NCBI GenBank assembly: GCA_025617745.1 | Contig: CM046863.1 | Span: 59,538,085-59,602,084, forward strand | Direction: 5' to 3' | DNA length: 64,000 bases | DNA from: Heliocidaris erythrogramma | Taxonomy: Eukaryota; Echinodermata; Echinoidea; Camarodonta; Echinometridae | Shown here: positions 36,014 through 44,652 of the stretch, piece by piece | How the letters are laid out: each line of letters starts with the position of its first letter | How positions within the stretch are numbered: the stretch's first letter is position 1 | Program-made: the position numbers and the translations under genes | Notes under the pieces: generated by a model | What the model was told of the DNA's origin: nothing | Seen by the model: only the letters and a program-made list of their open reading frames with translations | The model's database searches: none

Positions 36014-36352
36014 ATGGAGCCTTTACAGGAAGTGGAGTTGATATCACTAGCTGAAGACATACTACCTGCTAAATACTCAAGACTGTGCAACGCCCTGGGG
36101 TATACCTATGCGATCAGTCAATCGATACTCGCAAAACATCTCAATAACTTCAATGAAGCTCTAGTGGAGATCCTTATCAAGTGGAAGATCAATCAAACAG
36201 ACACCTCCCATTCACGATCCATCCTGGCAAACAAACTCACTGAAGTGAGACTTATTGATCTGGGAAATAAATTATCCAAAGGTAAAGCTTTAAAATTAAT
36301 TGAAAACTATTCATTTTATATGGAATTCATGAAACTTGTAAGTAAATTATAA
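36014..36352 (+). CDS. Death-domain protein exon
   Basis: A 112-residue frame that looks almost entirely like a Death domain, the six-helix fold used for homotypic contacts in apoptosis and innate immunity. Visible blocks are ELISLAEDILPAKYSRLCNA (helices 1-2), LNNFNEALVEILIKWKINQT (helices 4-5, with the conserved Trp) and LANKLTEVRLIDLGNKL (helix 6). A good acceptor (GCTTTGGTTTCACAG) ends at 36009, four bases before the ATG at 36014, so this is either the first coding exon or a last exon read through. The frame stays open upstream to 35981. AATAAA signals occur near 36462. Sea urchins carry many Death-domain genes, some joined to NACHT-LRR; no partner domain is visible here. Codon use is ordinary and the frame intact, so a functional gene is possible. 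Confidence 0.65.
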   Translation: MEPLQEVELISLAEDILPAKYSRLCNALGYTYAISQSILAKHLNNFNEALVEILIKWKINQTDTSHSRSILANKLTEVRLIDLGNKLSKGKALKLIENYSFYMEFMKLVSKL

Positions 36353-37170
36353 TTAAGCCGAATTTGAAATCATTGATTGTCCTCAATAATGTGAAAAAAA
36401 AAATTGGAATACACAATAACTTTTTGGCCACTAGATTGCTCAATCCCATCAGTGGATAAATAAAAGAATAAATTGTAATTCTTTTGGAGGTGCATATCTA
36501 AGAAACCATGAAGACCTAATAGTGACCAAAGGACGACTCCATTGAGAAGTAGCTCCGGAATGATTGTGGTACATATGAGAACACAATTATAGTCCTAGGC
36601 TATTACAATTGTATCACACCTTTATCTATATTTTGTTTCATTCCCATCGGATTATTCTTTCTATTTTGTATCAAATTCGAAAAACTTATGAGTACCTTAT
36701 ATAGCCGCATTTGAATTCATTGATTGTTCTAACTAACTTGAATACACTGTAAAAAAAATATTTAGGAATTGCAGTAAATTGCTGGCAACCCGGCTGCACA
36801 GTACAGTACTGTATCATGTACAGTTAAATACTCTATTTTTTACAGTTATATACCGCTGTTTAACGTTAAACTGTAGAATAAACAGTACCATACCGTGAGA
36901 AATACACTAATTTACTCTGCAGTGGGTTGCCAGCAATTTACTTTAAAATCCAGTATTTTGTACAGTGTAAGTTTTCATAAAGGAATTAAAAAAAAAATTA
37001 AAAGAAAAACGTGTGCAGTGTTCCAGGTCTTGAGCGAATAAATAAATGAATATATTGTAATTCTTTTGCAAGCCAGAAAGACCCATGTGACCAAAAGACG
37101 ACTCCATTGCAAATTAGCTCAGGTATGATTGTATTATAGGGTCATAGTACATACTGAAATTGTTATTGTA
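36353..37170. repeat. Duplicated 3' flank of the Death-domain exon
   Basis: AAGCCGAATTTGAAATCATTGATTG (36355 onward) resembles GCCGCATTTGAATTCATTGATTG near 36703. AAATTGTAATTCTTTTGG...CCAAAGGACGACTCCATTG near 36470-36545 resembles AATATTGTAATTCTTTTGC...CCAAAAGACGACTCCATTG near 37050-37110. The second copy is interrupted by a 227-bp MITE. No Death-domain coding part accompanies the second copy. Confidence 0.6.
36743..36969. mobile_element. 227-bp MITE with TACAGTA motifs
   Basis: TACACTGTA begins at 36743 and TACAGTGTA ends at 36969. Inside, AGTAAATTGCTGGCAACCC at the left is mirrored by GGGTTGCCAGCAATTTACT at the right, and the centre is filled with ACAGTA, TACTGT and TACAGTT variants in both orientations. 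A miniature of the motif-array design seen in larger elements here. Confidence 0.75.
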
Positions 37171-37179
37171 GTTTAGTTT

Positions 37180-37975
37180 GAAATAGAGAAATTCGACCTA
37201 TGTGATATAAGATATGAGTGCATATCTAAAATGTTAAAAATGCGTGAGCCTTCTAGTTGCCAACCGGAACAAACTCGATGCAAATTCCCAAAAAATAAAA
37301 ACAAGGTTAAATAACATGATTAATGGTTTGTTGGTCAATTCTCTGATCCTCATTGCCCCATTTGCATTTTTTGATAACCTAAACGCGTAATCCGTGCTAT
37401 GCGCCTATTGCTGAAAAGGTATTTTTATCCGTTTTCACGTGGATGAATATACCTTACCGGCCTCAATGAGACATCTCCCCCCTCCACCCGGCGACCGCCG
37501 TGAAACCATAGAGTTACATACACACTAAAACTGTGTGTATGTAACCATGAAGCTACAAATGATGTAACTCTATGCGTGAAACATAGTACCTCTACACATG
37601 CGAGTGCGCTGTTGGAACGAATAACACGTATGTTGCGTCGTATACATTGAAGCCATACATGCGGATATGGCCTTGGGGTATACACGTCACGCTGTTCTTT
37701 GGCAATACACCAATTGAGGTTTCTCCCCTTTCACAGGTAAAGGGTATGGGTTGGGCATGCAGCTACAAACCAGCTTCATGGGTTGGCAGAATTATTACTC
37801 CCTCCGGAAATTCAATGTTTAGAAATGAATTTATGAAATATGGACGGCACGTCAGCCCTTAGAAAGTGCCTCCCAACCCTCTAAGAACCATTTCCCGCCT
37901 GTGGGTACCAAAAGGTGGGGACCAAAAGAGCCAGGGGAGGCGCCTATTCAAAATTCTTAGCGTAATATATATATA
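37180..37975. other. No gene seen; one imperfect palindrome
   Basis: ATAGAGTTACATACACAC and GTGTGTATGTAAC mirror each other around 37505-37545, and a further ATGTAACTCTAT follows at 37569. No supported gene. Confidence 0.4.
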
Positions 37976-37980
37976 TATAT

Positions 37981-38639
37981 GTGACCCGCCGCCTCAAAAC
38001 CTACAATAAGTCGCACGGACCACAACGTAGCAAACAGCCCAAAATAGTAAATTTGCTTGGATCAGTCGATTTTCTTTTTTTGACAGAAATGGGTAGTTTC
38101 ATTATCATTCTATCATGTCTCAAGTTTGTGAGTTTTAATTCGACTTTGAAATTTGTTTTGGGGGCATTTTAAAATGACTCCTTTTTTATGGATGTTTGGA
38201 GAGCTTTTGTAATACTTCCATTCAATGCCAAATTACTACTTTACCTCTGAAGGTATTAAATTGATTTTTGGAGTGAGTAATGAATAGGCCCTCCTGGAGC
38301 AGCTTGTCAAAATTCAGCCTAATCTGATAATCCCTTCATACCAGTTGCTATGGCCATTTGAATACCCAGTTTTACTTGGGCGCACACAGAGAGCGAAGGT
38401 TTAGCACTCTTTTGTTCTGAACTTTAACGGCCATTTTCTCTGAATAGGAGTTATTGATTGGTGATTACATACTGATTCTAAATGTGATATTTAAAGGTCT
38501 AATTATTTAGTAAATTAGGCTAAGTAATAACTAAGTGATATACCAGTGGAAAGCTGAGAATCTCTACTTTCAGAAAATGTATAAAACAAACAAAAAATAA
38601 TTTTGGCGACTTATTGTAGGTTTTGAGGCGTCGGGTCAC
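37981..38639. mobile_element. 659-bp MITE with GTGACCCG...AATAAGTCGC ends
   Basis: Left GTGACCCGCCGCCTCAAAAC and right, inverted, GTGACCCGACGCCTCAAAAC both continue to CTACAATAAGTCGC. It sits in a (TA)n tract, so the target duplication is masked. The copy at 56338-56933 is the same element in inverse orientation, sharing most of the interior (CATTATCATTCTATCATGTC, CTGATAATCCCTTCATACC). Confidence 0.85.
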
Positions 38640-38911
38640 ATATATATATATATATATATTATCATCAAATATTATAAATTTTCTTTTCAAAATCCTTTTT
38701 CCTGTCCACACTTTGATCTTTTGTTTCGTTTTGCGAGGAGGCATATGATATTGGTTATCCCCGTATTATTATCATTAAAATTTCTAAAAATAAGATTTAC
38801 GATAAATTCACAATCACCCACTATGAAATCACTTTGATCGAACTTTACTCCGTCTTTTGCATAAAGCAGAATATTATCAACGAAGAAGCTTGATGGGAGG
38901 AATTTTAATTT

Positions 38912-39023
38912 GTAAACAAATTTTTAGGCATTTTACTCCCAGTGTTTCTGACTTGTGTTTTTCATTACAGATCGAGCATACGATCTTTAACACTGGGAGT
39001 AAAATGCCTAAAAATTTGCTTAC
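38912..39023. mobile_element. 112-bp hairpin MITE
   Basis: GTAAACAAATTTTTAGGC then ATTTTACTCCCAGTGTT on the left is mirrored on the right (AACACTGGGAGTAAAATGCC, then AAATTTGCTTAC). Arms of about 37 bp surround a 37-bp loop. No coding capacity. Confidence 0.8.
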
Positions 39024-39029
39024 ACACAG

Positions 39030-39580
39030 AATAATATCGTTTGACGTTTTCTTAATTTGTTAAGCAAAGCTTTCGTTTCTGAACAAAACTTGGCCCTCGT
39101 TGTATCTGATTCAAACTGAGACTTAAACAATTAAGGAGTTATCTGTTCGATAACCCGAGAGAATACCAATATTGTGCACTGATAAAAGAGGTTCTGCAGA
39201 TATCAAAAAGAAGTCTAATCTACTCTGTTTAAAAGGGCTAGGTTGCCACCATATAGGATCGCATAAAATCTACTTCTTTCTTCATTTCATTTGCTTGTTG
39301 TTTCGCTTGCGGGTTATTAACTAGCAAATAGTTATATGCCGATGTTCCGAAGGTTGAATCTTGTACTAAATTCCAGTCCCAACACCCATTATAGCATGTG
39401 GATTCTCAAAATCTATTATAATTTGTTGAAGATGAGCAAACAATGTTGGATTGTCTGTATTCGGGCCACACAACGACGCGATAATGATACCATATTCGTA
39501 CAACGTTATATCTATAACCACAAAGTTCCCTGTATTGTCTATTTTAAGCATATTTATATTTACCGGGAGAGTGTTCTAAA
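39030..39580. other. No gene seen
   Basis: AT-rich sequence with no supported ORF or structured repeat. Confidence 0.4.
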
Positions 39581-40073
39581 AGGCGCTGTCACACTCTACC
39601 GTATAGAGGCAGCGTATGAGGAACGTATGGACTTTTTGGGCATACGCTGACATACGCTGAAACACGCTAGGGGTACGCTGGAATACGTTTGTAGTACGCC
39701 GGGGTACGTCGGTGTACGCTGATGTACGCTGACGGCCAAATTTTTTTTGAACATGCACAAAAATTTTCAGCGTATGCCGACGTATGAATTTTACGCTCCT
39801 CATACGTTCCTCATACGCTGAACACGCTAGAGGTACGCTGAAGGTAAGTTACTCATACGTCGAGTACGCTTCTCATACGTTGAAATTGAGTGGGTCAGGA
39901 AACCTAGCGTTAGAGGAGCGTATAATGAACGTGTGTCTGACGTGTGTCTAACGAATGGCTAACGTTATGATGGTAGTTCTAACGACAGTCTAACGTACTC
40001 AACTTATGCCTAACGTGTTCTGAGCGTACAGCCAACTTATCCCATGCGTATTACATGCGTATTTGCAGCGCAT

Positions 40074-40223
40074 GGGGGTATATAAAGTCTCACATTTCCA
40101 AATCTGTATCAGTTTGTACCAGCAGTTCAGAGATGGAGGTTGCTGTGCTGCAACATTACCAAGATTTGTTACAGTTGGCAGTTGAGTATGCTAGACACAG
40201 AAGAAGAAGGCGTAGAATGAGAC
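40074..40223 (+). pseudogene. TATA box and first codons of a possible PIF/Harbinger transposase
   Basis: GGGGGTATATAAAG at 40074-40087 is followed by a short leader and an ATG at 40133 reading MEVAVLQHYQDLLQLAVEY, then ARHRRRRRRMRRA, before a (GT)n tract ends the resemblance. Many PIF/Harbinger-type nucleases begin with a short helix and a run of arginines, which is the basis of the guess. Only about 30 residues survive, so the family call is weak. The position directly inside the motif array is where a transposon promoter and gene would be expected. Confidence 0.35.
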
Positions 40224-40397
40224 GTGCGTGTGTGTGTGTGTGTGTGTGTAATTGGGTTTTTACAGACGTGTATCAATCAGATATGATTATTTACGTCTGG
40301 GACCGACCTTTAACGTCACCATCCGAAAGACGTGACTCAGATTATAACTTCCACTGGTAGCTGGATTACAGGCGCACGCCACAACGCCCAGTTAAGG
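40224..40397 (-). mobile_element. SINE with 7SL-like head, copy 1
   Basis: On the minus strand: GGGCGTTGTGGCGTGCGCC, TGTAATCCAGCTAA, then a body ending in CCCAATTAC and (AC)n. The head closely resembles the Alu/7SL RNA 5' domain including its A box. Copy 1 lacks 27 bases, including the B-box-like part, between two CTCAG repeats. It is nested in the 39581-40945 element. Confidence 0.6.
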
Positions 40398-40587
40398 TGT
40401 GTGTGTGTGTGTAATTGGGTTTTTACAGACGTGTATCAATCAAATATGATTATTTACGTCTGGGGACCGACCTTTAACGTCACCATCCGAAAGACGTGAC
40501 TCAGTCTCGAACCTGGGTCCGCTGAATCAGTTTATAACTTCCACTGTTAGCTGGATTACAGGCGCACGCCACAACGCCCAGTTAAGG
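40398..40587 (-). mobile_element. SINE with 7SL-like head, copy 2
   Basis: Same SINE, head to tail with copy 1, complete for the part missing there: the minus strand shows CAGGTTCGAGACTGAGTC, a good RNA polymerase III B box. The tail is (AC)n. The two copies differ by few substitutions, so they are either a tandem duplication or two insertions into the GT tract. Confidence 0.6.
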
Positions 40588-40603
40588 CAATCTGGGTGCC
40601 ACC

Positions 40604-40616
40604 TTTTATACCCCCG
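40604..40616 (-). promoter_or_regulatory. Inward-facing TATA-like box in the right arm
   Basis: On the minus strand GCGGGGGTATAAAA, mirroring GGGGGTATATAAA in the left arm. In a two-gene transposon this would drive the second gene; no coding sequence follows it now. Confidence 0.4.
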
Positions 40617-40949
40617 CTGTGTACGCTCCTCAATCGTTAGGCTGACGTTCCGCATACGTTTCTCATACGTCGGAGGTACGCTGATATACGTTACTCATAC
40701 GTCGGTATACGTCCAACTCAAATACACATCACATCACATACGCTCACATACGCTGACATACGCTATGCGTACGCTACTCATACGCTACTCATACGCTGAC
40801 GGTATGCTAGGCTCACGTTACTCTAACGGTCATTAACCGAAAATCGACCTCATACGCTGAAAAGTTGTGCGTATAAACAATTTTTTCGAAATATTCGATA
40901 CGTTCCTCATACGCTGGCTCTATACGCTAGAGTGTAACAGCGCCTCAAT

Positions 40950-42010
40950 GGGTTGTATAAGTAAAGAGCACGCTGGTATACGTCTCAGTACGGCGAGGTC
41001 GTCGAAAAATCGTGTGCATACGCGGGACATAAGTTGAAGGTAAGTTATGCGATCGTTGAAACATGTTCACACACGTTACTTGTAAGTCACTCATAAGTCG
41101 AAATACGTCGAGATAATGTCTATCGTACCCAAAACTTATTTCTAACCTATGAGTATCGTGCTTTGAACCTATGTGTAAAGTATATCAAACTTATCTCCAA
41201 TTACGCATATTAGGATTATGATCTGTACAAGAACATTCATCCGGGCGCACGAATATCGCAATCTTAGGCTTGGCAGCAGGTAGTGTAGACTGCGTAATGA
41301 GGAGATTGCTCTTAAAGTAAAATCGGTCGAATTCTGAACTACCCTCAAGGAGCACACCTGTAATTATTTGCCCATAGGCTTATATTGTGTAAAAAGTGAG
41401 AAATCAAAAAATCATACAAGCAAGTGCTAGCAATGGCAACATTCAAACCTGTGCCTTGACTTGTTCATACAGTTTCCTTGACCATGTAAACATGAAAAGG
41501 GGATGTTTTAAGCATTTTTAAATCTCTATACATGGACTGCAGCTTAGACTACCCACAAACCTGGTGTAAGCTACGCTCGTTATGATGTTTATTGTGCTGC
41601 TAATGAAGTCCCCATGAAACTCCACTTGGACCAACTTGTCACATAAGAATTACATGTACATTTATATCCAAGTCTGCATGTTGTTTGTTTTGTACTGAAT
41701 TAGTCTGAATAAAGACTAGCTCGCTCTCTTTGAGCTGGTGAATCTCAAACTTGGTAGAAGTTTTTCTTTTCTGTGACACAACTCCTGCTCTCTCATGGGG
41801 CTGATCTAAACCAGCATAAATTAACTCTTTAGGTGCACATGAAAAAGGTGTTCAAATGTTGATTTTGTATGATCATTGATTTTATATGATCCTTTATATG
41901 ATCCAAAAATGACATAATTAAGGGTGGAGGGGGAATCACAGAAAATGACTAGAACTAATTAGAGCTGTGCAGCCCCCAGACCATACAGACCCGGACGCGA
42001 TTTTTGTTTT
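40950..42010. other. No gene seen; sparse TACG/AAGTC array at the left
   Basis: TACGTCTCAGTACGGCG, TAAGTCACTCATAAGTCG and similar words recur to about 41220. The remainder is AT-rich without supported ORFs. Confidence 0.4.
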
Positions 42011-42534
42011 GACAGGACTTGCGCCACCGACGAGAGAGGGCAGTATTTAAGCGTCAAGAGCAGTGCATGCATATATGCAATGTACGTGCCATCAATCTCT
42101 ATCCACGAAAGGTAGAGATCGATGGTATGGATGTGCATGCGACTACTTATGTGCAGTGCAGTGCGCTGGTATCAATGCGAGGTATATACGTGCAGTATGA
42201 AGTGCAGTGCGTGATCGTGTGAAGAAGATGGACTTGAACGCCAAGTTCTGCTCCAGAAATGACTGTCTGGATAGATCTGGTGTACATTCTGAGAAAACAC
42301 TGTTGTGTGTATGTGAGTTATTACATTTTACACATATTAACTTTAACTGTTGCAAGTAAGGTAAGCTTTATCTCATAATGATACCGAAAATCTAACTGTT
42401 AGATCTAATGTAGATGATGTAGATTTACATAACACCAGGGAGCTCCACCGCCACCGCTGTTAGGCGCCTATAAACGGCGGTGGTCGTGGATCTCCCTGGA
42501 GTTACAGTAAATGCCATGTACTGCTGCCGATCTA

Positions 42535-43830
42535 TATTAGATCTAACAGTTAGATCATTATGCGATAGAGAGTACCATACTTGCAAAAGTTAAAGTTAAT
42601 ATTTGTAAAAATCGGCCTAATCGTGGAATAAGTCTCCTATCATTCAGTGTGTACGCACACACTTGTGTTTATTGAGGTAGAATGATGTCACCATTACGTT
42701 GCATGCCCCATACTGTGCGGAATAAATGAGGGGTGATATTTCGCCATAATGCCTAAAAATGTAATGGCTCAGTTACACACAACAGTGTTTCTCAGAATTT
42801 ACGCCAGATCTATCCATCTCAGGCTTCAAGCACACCAAAGGAAAACTAGAAGGAGAAAATTAGGATTGAGATGACAGAAAGTGGGATAAAAGTAGGATAT
42901 TTGCAGGTACACCAGGTTTCCTTCTCCTTGTTGATACATGGCTGCCCAGTGTCCTGATTAAACCACAACAACTTTTCTGCACTGATAGGTTATACCCATT
43001 CCATGGCCAAATTCAAAGGATACTTTATATATAGCTTTGAGAAAACATGTTAGATAGGATGACCACATATAGCCAGGTTCTAGGCCTACTCCTTTGGGAT
43101 GCAATCATGAAAGGGAGCAATGGGTATACTTCACTTCCATCTTGTGGTAGATCCCAGTGACCCACCTCAGACACTATTGTAGATTGGTCATTGGAAGTGC
43201 AGTCATACCCATTGCTCCCTTGCATGATTGCATCCCAAAGGAGAGGAACATGGCTATATGTGGTCATCCTATGTAACATATTTTCTCAAAGCTATTTATA
43301 AAGTATCCTTTGAGTTTGGTCATGGAATGGGTATATATCAGTGCAGAAAATACATGTTGTTGTGGTTTAATCAGGAAAGTGGGCAACTATGCATATACAA
43401 GGAGAATGAAATCTGGTGTACCTGCAAATAGCCTACTTTATTCCCACTTTCTGCCATCTAAATCCTCATTTTCTCCTACTAGTTTTCCTTCGGTGTGCTT
43501 GAAAGCCTGAGATGGACCTGTTTGCGAAGTTTCGCTCCAGAAATGACTGTCTGGATAGATCTGGTGTCAATTGTGAGAAAACACTGTTTTGTGTAAGTGA
43601 GCCATTTCATTTTTAGGCGTTATGGTGAAATATGTCACCCTCTCTCACTCCGCACAGTTATCGGTTTATTGCGTGCACGTAAGTGTGTGTGTACACACTG
43701 AATGGTAGGAGACTTATTCCACGATTAGGCTCATTTTTACAAATATTAACTTTAACTTTTGCAAGTAAGGTGTTTTTTATTTCATAATGTCAAATATCTA
43801 ACTGTTAGATCTAATTACGTAAGTACATAA
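42535..43830. repeat. About 1.3 kb imperfect palindrome
   Basis: Centred near 43165. TGCAATCATGAAAGGGAGCAA is mirrored by TTGCTCCCTTGCATGATTGC, TTAAACCACAACAACTTTTC by TGTTGTTGTGGTTTAA, and AGGCTTCAAGCACACC by GGTGTGCTTGAAAGCCT. AGTCTCCTATCATTCAGTG and CACTGAATGGTAGGAGACT lie further out. GC-rich hairpins (GGGAGCTCCACCGCC...) sit at 42438-42500 and 43850-43915. Confidence 0.8.
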
Positions 43831-43950
43831 CAGACAGTGACTGTAAGTCCAGGGAGCTCCACCACCACCGCCGTTAGTCGCCTAACAGCGGTGGCGGTGG
43901 AGCTCCCTGGTGTTACATGTAAATCTACATAATCTACATAATCTACTAAC

Positions 43951-44620
43951 ATCGAAAACAAGCTGCTGAAAACTGCTTATCCAATAATAGCGAGCCAATG
44001 GAGTAAAATGGAGTCAAAAGGGGCCTGAGCTTTCGATCCTAGCAGAATCTTCGTCAGAGGCAAAAAGACAAACATAAAAAGCAAGACAAGTATATATATA
44101 TATAGACTACAGACACAAAACAGATTACATGTAACAGGAACTGTAAGGGAGGAGCTGTGGACACAAAACAATGGGAACAAAAGGGGAGTGTGGGGAGTCA
44201 AAAACCATGAGTCAAGTGGGTGTGGAGGGGGATTAAAACAAATACAAAGGCGTGGAGATCCAAGGAGAGTAATGAGCCCCAAGCTCAAGGGTGGGTAACC
44301 TGTGAAAGCAAAGGATAAGTGGGGAGGCAACATCAAACAGGATAAGGAATAATGCAAAGACAAGAGAAAGGAATAAGTACTGTACAAGTCCAGTGCAGTG
44401 GAGTGGTAGGGCAGAAAATAAAGAGGGAGTCGAGTTGTCAGACACCAAGTGCAAAATATATGGCATATAAAGTAAAGTGTGGTGAAAAATATATATTTGC
44501 TGTCTGCTGTATACAAGACTATAAGATGTAAGGCATACTATATACTGAAGAATATAAACATGTGCATATAAAGTCTGTAATATATGTGTCTAAACCAAAC
44601 GAGGAGGTAAAATGCAAATA

Positions 44621-44652
<32 letters not shown>

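Larger units (their letters stand above)
39581..40945. mobile_element. Inverted-repeat element with CATACGCTGA motif arrays and TATA boxes in both arms
   Basis: AGGCGCTGTCACACTCTA at 39581 and its near-exact complement ending at 40945 continue inward as CGTATAGAG, CAGCGTATGAGGAACGTAT. Both arms are crowded with TACGCTGA / CATACG variants at about 10-bp spacing. Each arm ends inward at a GGGGGTATAWAA sequence (40074-40087 plus; 40604-40616 minus). A short coding start follows the left TATA box, then two SINEs. This looks like a transposon whose genes are nearly all lost. Flanks show no clear target duplication. A further similar but sparser array follows at about 40965-41220. Confidence 0.7.

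Noticed and set aside
43977-44516. A 179-residue minus-strand frame at the end of the Penelope-like element
   Set aside because: It lies in the 3' untranslated part, overlaps the hammerhead-like motif and shows no family features.
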